Positions 1-5,889 of a stretch of DNA of 20,450 nucleotides are shown piece after piece; the first letter of the stretch is position 1; each line of letters begins with the position of its first letter. The notes under the pieces are model-generated. The model had not been told where the DNA came from. It ran no database searches and saw only the letters and a list, made by a program, of their open reading frames with translations. Where the stretch lies: NCBI GenBank assembly GCA_014804185.1, contig JAAVAG010000152.1:1-20450 (forward strand), given 5' to 3'. Source of the DNA: Lachnospiraceae bacterium (GTDB taxonomy: Bacteria; Bacillota; Clostridia; Lachnospirales; Lachnospiraceae). Made by a program: the position numbers and the translations under genes.

Positions 1-19
1 TCAGATCGTCTAAGTTCAT
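1..19 (-). CDS. start of an unidentified leftward gene (partial)
   Basis: Only the first six codons are in the window (Met-Asn-Leu-Asp-Asp-Leu). The start is supported by a GGAGGAG ribosome site at 23-29 just upstream and by a consensus promoter further upstream, so this is a real gene start rather than a chance ATG. The product cannot be named from six residues. The promoter lies within a perfect inverted repeat, an arrangement typical of genes controlled by a dimeric repressor and often of self-regulated repressors. A transcription regulator is therefore plausible but is only inferred. Confidence 0.6.
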
Positions 20-30
20 GTGCTCCTCCG

Positions 31-75
31 TATAGGTAACTTGTTGCATTTGATTATAGCAACAAGTTACCTATA
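31..75. promoter_or_regulatory. perfect 17-bp inverted repeat, probable operator
   Basis: TATAGGTAACTTGTTGC at 31-47 is the exact reverse complement of 59-75, with an 11-base spacer (48-58). The right arm exactly fills the 17-bp gap between the -35 and -10 boxes of the leftward promoter, and the left arm covers the expected transcript start. A dimeric repressor bound here would block RNA polymerase. As RNA it could also form a hairpin, but no T-run follows in either direction, so an operator is the better reading. Confidence 0.8.
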
Positions 76-81
76 TGTCAA
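53..81 (-). promoter_or_regulatory. consensus sigma-A promoter of the leftward gene
   Basis: On the minus strand TTGACA (76-81) and TATAAT (53-58) both match the consensus exactly and are separated by exactly 17 bp. The start of transcription would be near 46, about 27 bases before the ATG at 19. Such a strong promoter normally needs tight repression, which fits the palindrome superimposed on it. Confidence 0.85.
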
Positions 82-224
82 CAGGAATGCTGTGGAAAAG
101 GTTGCATATGCAGGTTCCGTATACTATGATGAAATCAGGAGGACGACTGGATCATTGGCGCTTTCATAGTGAATGATGGAGAGTAAACATAAATGCGGAG
201 AATCTGTGAAAGGAGAGTAGCAAT

Positions 225-815
225 ATGACAGAAATAAGACCGAAAAGGGATACAGACGATATATACGAGATCAGCAGCATTTATGAGCAAAGCTGGAAAT
301 ACGCTTATCGCGGTATTATTCCCCAGGAATATCTGGACGGTATTCCCACAGGGCAGTGGGCCAACGGGCTGCGTCAGCCGGGCCGACATTCGCTTCTGCT
401 GTTTGATGACCGTAAACTGCTGGGTACATCCAGTTACTGCCGGGCAAGAGAGGAGGACATGGATGGGTACGGTGAGATCGTGTCCATCTATCTTCTGCCG
501 GAGGCCATGCACAGGGGGTACGGAAGAATGCTTATGCAGGCTGTCGTCACGGAACTGAAAAAGATGGGATATCAAAAGGTTTATCTGTGGGTGCTGGAGG
601 AGAACGAAAATGCCCGTCGGTTTTATGAGCGGTTCGGGTTTACGGCCAGCGGCAAAAGCTGTGCGGATACATATGCGGGGAGAGAAGTGTGGGAGGTGCA
701 GTATGTGATGGAACATCAGGGATATGCCGCCAACCTGGAAGAATCAGTGGAAAGCAGCGGTTCCATTGTTACGGACTACCAGTATGAGCAGTGTGAAAAG
801 GAAAAGAGATCATAA
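225..815 (+). CDS. GNAT family N-acetyltransferase
   Basis: This 196-residue protein has the GNAT fold signature. The segment EIVSIYLLPEAMHRGYGRML (about residues 85-104) carries strand beta-4 and the acetyl-CoA pyrophosphate-binding loop (R/Q-x-x-G-x-G/A). It is followed by the usual NARRFYERFGF motif near residues 129-139. Such enzymes move an acetyl group from acetyl-CoA to an amine on a small molecule, peptide or ribosomal protein; the substrate cannot be told. AGGAG at 211-215 supports the ATG. The last 30 or so residues form an acidic, serine-rich tail beyond the GNAT core. No clear promoter or terminator was seen, and the gene stands alone before the toxin-antitoxin unit. Confidence 0.9.
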   Translation: MTEIRPKRDTDDIYEISSIYEQSWKYAYRGIIPQEYLDGIPTGQWANGLRQPGRHSLLLFDDRKLLGTSSYCRAREEDMDGYGEIVSIYLLPEAMHRGYGRMLMQAVVTELKKMGYQKVYLWVLEENENARRFYERFGFTASGKSCADTYAGREVWEVQYVMEHQGYAANLEESVESSGSIVTDYQYEQCEKEKRS

Positions 816-832
816 AAATTTCACCTGATGTA

Positions 833-861
833 TTGCTGTTGTGCGGACATATTGGTATAAT
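833..861 (+). promoter_or_regulatory. promoter of the toxin-antitoxin operon
   Basis: TTGCTG (833-838) and a perfect TATAAT (856-861) are separated by 17 bp, about 47 bases before the antitoxin ATG. RelB-type antitoxins usually repress their own operon with the toxin as co-repressor. I saw no clear palindrome here to mark the operator. Confidence 0.7.
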
Positions 862-908
862 GAAACTGGCAAAGGGATATACTGAGATTTGGGAAGGAGT
901 GTTATGCT

Positions 909-1217
909 ATGGCAGCAAAATCAGCTAATTTGTACGCAAGAATAGAGCCAGACGTGAAAGAGCAGGCAGAAAGCATCCTGGCAGCGCTTGGCATTCCGGC
1001 ATCCAATGCGATCAACATGTTTTATAAACAGATAATTTTAAACAGAGGGCTTCCGTTTGAAGTAAAAATACCTGCGGCACGACTCGTTAATGCGGCAGAA
1101 TTGGACGAAGCAGAATTACATGCAGAACTGGAGAAAGGATATGCGGATATGGCGGCTGGCAGGATCAAACCTGCAAGACAGACATTTGCTGACATTCGTA
1201 AAGATTACGGCATATGA
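909..1217 (+). CDS. RelB/DinJ family antitoxin
   Basis: This 102-residue protein opens with the ribbon-helix-helix pattern of the DinJ/RelB family: NLYARIEPDVKEQAESIL, then LGI..S.AINMFYKQI and a PF pair (about residues 7-50). In this family the N-terminus dimerises and binds operator DNA, and the C-terminal tail wraps and inhibits the toxin. GGGAAGGAG at 891-899 precedes the ATG. The gene overlaps the toxin by ATGA (1214-1217), implying translational coupling with antitoxin first, the usual type II order. It would be the labile partner and the autorepressor of the operon. Confidence 0.92.
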   Translation: MAAKSANLYARIEPDVKEQAESILAALGIPASNAINMFYKQIILNRGLPFEVKIPAARLVNAAELDEAELHAELEKGYADMAAGRIKPARQTFADIRKDYGI

Positions 1218-1543
1218 TTTATGAGGTATCTACAACCGGTCAGGCTGATATCGATTTAAGAGGTATATATGAGCATATTGCTTTTGAACTGCTTTCGCCG
1301 GATAATGCGGCAGGACAGCTTGACCGGTTAGAGGAACACATTATGGGGCTTGAAAAATTTCCGGAGAAGTTCAGGCTCTATGAAAAGGAGCCGTGGCACG
1401 GCAGAGGACTGAGGGTAATGCCTGTTGACAATTATCTGGTGTTTTACATTCCAGATAAGGATGCAGGGATTGTGACGGTGATTCGTGTTATGTACGCGGG
1501 CAGAGATATTGACAGCCAGCTTAATCATTACACAGTAATGTAA
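1214..1543 (+). CDS. RelE/ParE family toxin
   Basis: This 109-residue protein has the ParE/RelE layout. An N-terminal strand is followed by two helices (about residues 11-50, with EEHIMGLEKFPEKFRLY), then beta strands LRVMPVDNYLVFYIPD and IVTVIRVMYAGRDI. RelE members cut mRNA on the ribosome and ParE members poison DNA gyrase. The closing VMYAGRD resembles ParE-type sequences, but the target cannot be settled by eye. It starts in the ATGA overlap with the antitoxin and has no separate ribosome site, so its synthesis depends on antitoxin translation. It is full length and appears intact. Confidence 0.88.
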   Translation: MIYEVSTTGQADIDLRGIYEHIAFELLSPDNAAGQLDRLEEHIMGLEKFPEKFRLYEKEPWHGRGLRVMPVDNYLVFYIPDKDAGIVTVIRVMYAGRDIDSQLNHYTVM

Positions 1544-1565
1544 AAATAACATAGTAATAACAGCG

Positions 1566-1604
1566 TCAAGGCGTATGAGACTGTAAGGGTTTCGTACGCC
1601 TTGA
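1566..1604. repeat. intergenic inverted repeat (hairpin without T-run)
   Basis: TCAAGGCGTA (1566-1575) is the exact reverse complement of 1595-1604. The stem can extend inward by five more pairs, two of them G-T wobbles, leaving a 9-base loop (1581-1589). It lies 23 bases after the toxin stop codon. The bases following it are AAAACC, not a T-run, so it is not a typical intrinsic terminator. It could protect the 3' end of the toxin-antitoxin mRNA or be a protein site. Confidence 0.5.
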
Positions 1605-1757
1605 AAACCATAAAGATATCTGCCCGCTGATTTTATGAGAGGTTCCGGGTTTTCAATTACTGATTGTTTGCCCCAGGCATATTTCCATGATAAACTGATT
1701 CCATCGTAAGGCCGAACGAAATCTAACGCGCGGGCAGCGCGGAAAAGGAGCAGAACA

Positions 1758-2423
1758 ATGAATATTGCATGGGTAATTAAATCCAAACGTCAGAAGCAAA
1801 ACCTGACACAGACGGAGTTAGCGGCGTTGCTGAACGTCACGCCCCAGGCTGTGTCCAGATGGGAGATGGATATCTCTTATCCGGATATCGCCATGGTGCC
1901 AAAGCTTTCGCAGGTGCTGCGTGTGAGCGCCGATGAACTGTTAGGCATAGAGCCAATTGAAAACCAGGAAACCGAACCGGACAGGAACCGGGAATTCGAT
2001 CAGGATGCGGATCAGATTTTGAACCAGAGCCAGGCAGACAGTATTTTTGATTATGTGCCTGTCTCTTCCCCGGGAGAGGGTAAAAAGGTACTCGTCGTGG
2101 ACGATGTGGCCTTTATGCGGATGATATTGAAAGAGATTCTGACAAAGCAGGGACATACCGTTCTGCAGGCAGAAAATGGAAAGGAATGCCTGGATATTCT
2201 CCAAAAGGAGGAGGTGGACGTGTGCGTACTGGATATTAATATGCCGGTGATGGACGGGATAGAAACCCTGAGGCGGATCAGGGAAGAGAAACAGGATTTA
2301 CGGGTGGTCATGCTCTCGGCATTGTGCATGGAAAGCACGGTGAAACAGACCTTACAGCTTGGGGCGGATGCTTTTGTGGTAAAACCATTCCAGGATAAGT
2401 GCCTTATCGAACGGATCGGGTGA
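1758..2423 (+). CDS. XRE helix-turn-helix protein with C-terminal receiver domain
   Basis: This 221-residue protein has an XRE/Cro-type helix-turn-helix at about residues 6-62 (LTQTELAALLNVTPQAVSRWE). A polar acidic linker follows (64-105), then a CheY-like receiver from about 109. The receiver shows the acidic pair D115-D116, phospho-acceptor D159 in VLDINMPVMDG, S187 and K209 in VKPF. Phosphorylation of D159 would presumably tune dimerisation or DNA binding. The order is the reverse of ordinary response regulators, whose receiver comes first. No histidine kinase is encoded nearby. The protein ends 12 residues after K209, so the last receiver helix looks short. AAAAGGAG at 1743-1750 supports the start. 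A weak promoter may exist near 1664-1693. Confidence 0.87.
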   Translation: MNIAWVIKSKRQKQNLTQTELAALLNVTPQAVSRWEMDISYPDIAMVPKLSQVLRVSADELLGIEPIENQETEPDRNREFDQDADQILNQSQADSIFDYVPVSSPGEGKKVLVVDDVAFMRMILKEILTKQGHTVLQAENGKECLDILQKEEVDVCVLDINMPVMDGIETLRRIREEKQDLRVVMLSALCMESTVKQTLQLGADAFVVKPFQDKCLIERIG

Positions 2424-2757
2424 GGTCTGGGCGGTGCTTCTCTCCCCAAGTACACATTTGATCCAAGATCGGAATCAAAGACTTCCCTGTTTCCGTTAAA
2501 CTATATTCTACTTTCGGAGGGATTTGCGGATACTCTTCACGATGAACTAAGCCATCGGCTTCTAACTCTTTCAGGGTCGAACTGAGAGTCTTATAGGAAA
2601 TACTGCCGATAAACTTTTTCATCTCGTTGAAACGGACAACACCAAACCATGCCAGGGCGTAGAGAATAAACATCTTGTACTTTCCCTGTATCAAAGACAT
2701 TGTGTAATGAAAGCCGGTGGTGTCCAGCTTCGCATCCTGGATGCATTCAATGCTCAT
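2404..2757 (-). CDS. HxlR family winged-helix regulator
   Basis: This 117-residue protein matches the HxlR family: MSLIQGKYKMFILYAL, then RFNEMKKFIGSISYKTLSSTLKELEADGLV (recognition helix) and the wing REEYPQIPPKVEYSLTETGKSL. Members bind DNA as dimers, and several sense electrophiles or disulfide stress through an N-terminal cysteine. Here Cys5 occupies that region. It is divergent from the flavin reductase gene with repeated GGTAAGTA elements between them, so it likely controls that gene and itself. Its 3' end overlaps the 3' end of the convergent XRE-receiver gene by 20 bp with no terminator between. AAAGGAAAG upstream of the ATG is the ribosome site. Confidence 0.92.
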   Translation of the reverse strand: MSIECIQDAKLDTTGFHYTMSLIQGKYKMFILYALAWFGVVRFNEMKKFIGSISYKTLSSTLKELEADGLVHREEYPQIPPKVEYSLTETGKSLIPILDQMCTWGEKHRPDLTRSVR

Positions 2758-2774
2758 GTTATCACTTTCCTTTT

Positions 2775-2823
2775 GGTAAGTACCAGACTAATAGGTAAGT
2801 ATCGCACTTTGATGTGCGTACTT
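2775..2823. promoter_or_regulatory. probable HxlR operator cluster
   Basis: GGTAAGTA occurs at 2775-2782 and again at 2794-2801, 19 bp apart (about two helical turns). The first copy extends to a GGTA-N2-TACC palindrome (2775-2784). A third element, GTACTT at 2818-2823, is inverted relative to these, forming an imperfect palindrome AAGTATCGCAC / GTGCGTACTT around TTTGAT (2808-2813). The block lies between the divergent HxlR and flavin reductase genes and touches the putative -35 of the latter. That is the expected position for a repressor site. Confidence 0.55.
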
Positions 2824-2849
2824 GTTTTTGGTTTCATTCATGGCATAAT
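2822..2849 (+). promoter_or_regulatory. putative flavin reductase promoter
   Basis: TTGTTT (2822-2827) and CATAAT (2844-2849) are separated by 16 bp, and a TG one base upstream of the -10 makes an extended -10. An alternative -10, TATAGT, lies at 2850-2855. The -35 overlaps the inverted operator half-site GTACTT, consistent with HxlR repression. Confidence 0.5.
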
Positions 2850-2942
2850 TATAGTATAGGGCAGGAGAAAAGTCAATCTTGCAATGACTGACGCCTGAAC
2901 AAATCCGGCAAATTTATTCAATCATCAAAAGGAGCAAATATC

Positions 2943-3440
2943 ATGGAAAAAATTAATTTACCGAAAGCATCCAATCTGACATCCCCAAATCCTGTTACGA
3001 TCGTCTGCACACAGAAGCCTGGCGGCAGCACCAACCTTGCCACTGTGTCCTGGTGGACATATCTTTCTTACAACCCCGGGATGATCGCCTATGCGATGGC
3101 AAAGACCTCGTACAGCGGCGAGATGGTTCGCAGCAATAAGAAAGTAATTCTCTCAATTCCCGGTGCCCAAATTGCCGATGAGGTAATGGGCTGCGGTATG
3201 TGCACCGGTCGAAACACAGACAAGATTGCCAAGTTCGGAATTGAGATGCAGGAAGTACCGGACAGCGAAATTCAAATCCCGCTGCACAGCCGTGTGGCGA
3301 TCCAGTGCAGCCTGAAAGAGTTTGTCGAAACCGGCGACCACTATCTGTATATCTGTAATGTGGAGCAGGTATACGGCAATGAGGCAGAAGAAGCGGTATT
3401 CGCATGGAACGGTTATTCTCAAATCCGTCCGGCAAAATAA
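2943..3440 (+). CDS. flavin reductase family (FMN-binding split barrel) protein
   Basis: This 165-residue protein has the flavoredoxin/flavin reductase pattern. NPVTIVCTQKPGGSTNLATVSWWTYLSYNPGMIAYAM (about residues 16-53) forms the FMN-binding part, followed by the SNKKVILSIPG segment. Family members bind FMN and pass electrons from NAD(P)H or an electron-transfer protein to flavins or small acceptors; the partner is unknown. AAAGGAG at 2928-2934 precedes the ATG, and a strong terminator follows, so it is a single-gene transcript. Divergence from an HxlR regulator suggests induction by electrophiles or redox stress, as in similar HxlR/oxidoreductase pairs. That regulation is inferred from layout. 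Confidence 0.9.
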   Translation: MEKINLPKASNLTSPNPVTIVCTQKPGGSTNLATVSWWTYLSYNPGMIAYAMAKTSYSGEMVRSNKKVILSIPGAQIADEVMGCGMCTGRNTDKIAKFGIEMQEVPDSEIQIPLHSRVAIQCSLKEFVETGDHYLYICNVEQVYGNEAEEAVFAWNGYSQIRPAK

Positions 3441-3462
3441 GGAACTGTTACAGTTTTCAACT

Positions 3463-3501
3463 ACTCCCCCCAGACCCCTTTGAGTTTGGAGGGAGTTTTT
3501 T
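3463..3501 (+). terminator. intrinsic terminator after flavin reductase gene
   Basis: ACTCCC (3463-3468) pairs with GGGAGT (3491-3496). After one mismatch, CCA pairs with TGG, and the stem is followed directly by TTTTTT (3496-3501). It lies about 20 bases after the stop codon and separates this transcript from the cluster starting at 3607. Confidence 0.8.
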
Positions 3502-3549
3502 GGTGTGCCCGAGTTTACCTTTGAAAGGCATTTCAAAATTTCTGATGCC

Positions 3550-3578
3550 TTGTGTTTTGCAGTGAAGCATATTATAAT
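3550..3578 (+). promoter_or_regulatory. promoter of the 3607-10907 gene cluster
   Basis: TTGTGT (3550-3555) and a perfect TATAAT (3573-3578) are separated by 17 bp, 28 bases before the first ATG and just after the preceding terminator. I saw no comparable promoter in the short gaps further down the cluster, so it may drive the whole set. Confidence 0.7.
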
Positions 3579-3606
3579 GAACTGGAAATAAGGGGGGCAG
3601 GCAGCG

Positions 3607-4047
3607 ATGAAAGAATATAAATTTTATGGCTGGCAGCAGGCTGATGTACCTGCGGCGGCTGATGAATACAGACAGATCAGGGATCCCAGACACCTCTATG
3701 ATCTTCTTTCAGAGATCTGGTGTGCGGATACCTGCGCGCCAAGAATGAGAGATGACTGGACGAAAGAAAACAGGACGCTGGGACAGTGTTCTATAACGGC
3801 TTTTCTTGCACAGGATATTTTTGGCGGGGATGTCTATGGCATACTCAGGCCGGGCGGAAATTATCACTGTTACAATGTGATCGGCGATTGTGTATTTGAT
3901 CTGACGAGTGAACAGTTTGGCGGAGAAACACTTTCTTGTGAAGATCATACTGAGCAGCAGCGGGAAGCGCATTTCGCAAAGGAAGAGAAGCGTCTGAGAT
4001 ATGAATATCTGAAGGAAGAACTGAGAAAAAGATTACACGGAAAGTAA
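3607..4047 (+). CDS. YunG-like protein
   Basis: This 146-residue protein resembles the Bacillus YunG family: SEIWCADTC near the N-terminus, then TLGQCSITAFLAQDIFGGD (58-75), and NYHCYNVIGDCVFDLTSEQF (85-104). The family has no established function. The arrangement C61, H87 and D98 (or D94) resembles a Cys-His-Asp triad of papain-like or transglutaminase-like folds, so hydrolase activity is conceivable but unproven. A charged helical tail follows (120-146). AGGGGGG upstream acts as ribosome site. It is the first gene of the long rightward cluster, 31 bp before the AlkZ-related gene. Whether it belongs functionally with the nucleases downstream is open. Confidence 0.75.
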   Translation: MKEYKFYGWQQADVPAAADEYRQIRDPRHLYDLLSEIWCADTCAPRMRDDWTKENRTLGQCSITAFLAQDIFGGDVYGILRPGGNYHCYNVIGDCVFDLTSEQFGGETLSCEDHTEQQREAHFAKEEKRLRYEYLKEELRKRLHGK

Positions 4048-4078
4048 AGCAGATTCATTGATTGGAGGAGGTGCGGAG

Positions 4079-5224
4079 ATGGCAAATGAATCCGGAACAT
4101 GGATTATGTGCGGTGTTGCCAGGGAGGATCCCGCGTGCATCCATACTGTGGAAGAGGCAATTGCGTATATAAATGAAGTGGGATTTTTACCACTGTTCAA
4201 GAATGAAATCCCGGGTTTTTCGCTGGAAGAGCGCACGGTTTCGGAGGATTGGTGGACCGGAGATCCTGAGCGCGATCCATGGGAGTGGCGCGAGAGAATT
4301 GCCGGAAGCGGACGGGCAGCTTACGGAAAGTTTTTTGACAGGAAAGCCGGATTCATTTCCCGGGAGTGGTTCCCGTATTTTGCTAATTACCGCAGGGATG
4401 GATATGATTTTGATGCCCTGTGGGATGACGAGAAGGCTTCCATGCGTCAGAAGAAAATTATGGATCTGTTTGCGGAAGAGAATGCGGATGCAGAAATTTA
4501 TTCCTTTGAAGTAAAGCAGAATGCGGGATTTGGAAAAGACGGTGAAAAGAACTTTGAAGGTACGATAACGGATCTTGAAATGAAGATGTACCTTTGTATG
4601 CGGGATTTCAGACAGAGGAAGAACAGGAAAGGCGAGAATTATGGCTGGTCAATTGCCATATATTCTACCCCGGAACACCTGTGGGGGTATGATCATGTGA
4701 CTTCCGCCTATAAAGAAGAACCGGCAGAATCCTGGAGGAGGATTGTGGAGCGGATGCATGTGATCTGTCCGACTGCCGCAGAGGCTCAGATCAGCAGAGT
4801 GATTGGTATCTCAAAAGCCGGGGGCATGGTTCCGAGAAGAAAGTCCGGCCGTACCGAGGCAAAGGACTGGATCATTCCGGCAAATCCCAAATACTATGAT
4901 GTGATTGGCGCTTTTGAGAAAACCAATGTTATTACTTGGAAACAGAGCAGCGATATTCATGTGGGAGATATGATCTACATGTATATGGCGGCGCCGTATT
5001 CCTCCATCCTGTATAAGTGCCGTGCAGCAGAGGTAGACATTCCCAGGCAGTATGAGGATCAAAATGTAACTATGAAGATGTCGATGACTATAGAACTTTT
5101 GGAGAAATATAAGCCGGGCGTATGGTCGTTTGAGAGAATCAGGCAGTTTGGCGTATATGCGGTGCGGGGGCCGAGGAGTATGCCGAAAGAACTGAAAAGA
5201 GAGATGGAAAACAGCGGGTTGTGA
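4079..5224 (+). CDS. AlkZ-related protein fused to an EVE/PUA-like domain
   Basis: Residues 1 to about 240 match proteins annotated as AlkZ-related (GFLPLFKNEIPGFSLEE; WWTGDPERDPWEWRE; YGKFFDRKAGFIS; YSTPEHLWGYDHVTSAYK). From D263 to the end is a separate segment, DWIIPANPKYYDV..F followed by WKQSSDIHVGDMIYMYMAAP and SSILYKC. This fits EVE-type PUA-superfamily domains, which in known cases recognise modified cytosines. AlkZ enzymes are glycosylases that repair cross-links through a Q-x-Q or Q-x-D motif. I see no such motif, so the N-terminal part may bind rather than cut. GGAGGAGG at 4064-4071 fixes the ATG at 4079 over an in-frame TTG at 4058. The next gene starts 68 bases later. Confidence 0.82.
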   Translation: MANESGTWIMCGVAREDPACIHTVEEAIAYINEVGFLPLFKNEIPGFSLEERTVSEDWWTGDPERDPWEWRERIAGSGRAAYGKFFDRKAGFISREWFPYFANYRRDGYDFDALWDDEKASMRQKKIMDLFAEENADAEIYSFEVKQNAGFGKDGEKNFEGTITDLEMKMYLCMRDFRQRKNRKGENYGWSIAIYSTPEHLWGYDHVTSAYKEEPAESWRRIVERMHVICPTAAEAQISRVIGISKAGGMVPRRKSGRTEAKDWIIPANPKYYDVIGAFEKTNVITWKQSSDIHVGDMIYMYMAAPYSSILYKCRAAEVDIPRQYEDQNVTMKMSMTIELLEKYKPGVWSFERIRQFGVYAVRGPRSMPKELKREMENSGL

Positions 5225-5292
5225 CAGGCAGGGGCAGGTGTGATTTGGAGAGCGCGGCGCGCGGATAGACAGATTGGGGTAAGGCAATCACC

Positions 5293-5889
5293 ATGAACGA
5301 AACACTGAACTACTACGATACCAACGCGGAGGATTTTGTGAAAAGTACGCAGAATATTGATTTTTCCACAATTCAGGATCTGTTTTTGAGCCATCTTCCG
5401 GCAGATGCGAAAATACTTGATTTTGGCTGTGGTTCCGGCAGAGATGCGGCATATTTTCACAGCAAGGGGTTTATGGTAGACGCGGTGGACGGCTCTGCTC
5501 AGCTTTGCAGACTGGCAGGCGAGTACTCCGGGATAACGGTAAAACACATGTTATTTTCGGAACTTAGTGCTGTGGGTGAATATGACGGAATATGGGCCTG
5601 CTCCTCCATCCTGCATTTGCCGTCTGCGGAATTAAAAGATGTTATGGGGAAGATGCTGACAGCCTTGAAGAAAAAAGGATGGATTTATACATCATTTAAG
5701 CATGGAGAGTTTGAAGGCGTTCGGGGCGGCAGATATTTTACGGATTTTACAGAGAAATCTTTTGAAAAATTCATTGCAGACATGGACGGGATCTATATAA
5801 ATAAGTACTGGATTTCGGGGGATGTGCGGCCGGGCAGAGGAGATGAAAAATGGCTGAATCTGATGCTTCAAAAATTGGATATACACTGA
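5293..5889 (+). CDS. class I SAM-dependent methyltransferase
   Basis: This 198-residue protein has the Rossmann methyltransferase motif I at 43-51 (DFGCGSGRD), an acidic motif II around D63-D66, and a motif IV region YDGIWACSSILHLP (97-110). It transfers methyl groups from S-adenosylmethionine; the acceptor is unknown. It lacks the NPPY/DPPY motif of N6-adenine and N4-cytosine DNA methylases and the Pro-Cys motif of 5-methylcytosine enzymes, and has no target-recognition domain, so it is not an ordinary restriction-modification methylase. It is nearer to TehB-like small methyltransferases. Its 3' end overlaps the HNH nuclease gene by 40 bp, implying co-expression. The ribosome site is weak (GGGGTAAGG, 5276-5284). 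Confidence 0.88.
   Translation: MNETLNYYDTNAEDFVKSTQNIDFSTIQDLFLSHLPADAKILDFGCGSGRDAAYFHSKGFMVDAVDGSAQLCRLAGEYSGITVKHMLFSELSAVGEYDGIWACSSILHLPSAELKDVMGKMLTALKKKGWIYTSFKHGEFEGVRGGRYFTDFTEKSFEKFIADMDGIYINKYWISGDVRPGRGDEKWLNLMLQKLDIH

Noticed and set aside
121..164. Three short words shared with the AlkZ-related gene at 4865-4914 (ATACTATGATG, GACTGGATCATT, ATTGGCGCTTT)
   Set aside because: The order is different and one word is in another frame; short matches of this size are expected by chance in 20 kb, so a duplicated fragment is not supported.
1328..1786. Leftward open frame of 152 codons between toxin and XRE-receiver genes
   Set aside because: It runs antisense through most of the toxin gene and into the start of the XRE gene, with no family features.
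4058..4078. TTG as an earlier in-frame start for the AlkZ-related gene
   Set aside because: The GGAGGAGG ribosome site lies inside this extension and points to ATG at 4079.
5293..5889. The methyltransferase as the modification half of a classical restriction-modification system
   Set aside because: It lacks DNA-methylase catalytic motifs and a target-recognition domain.
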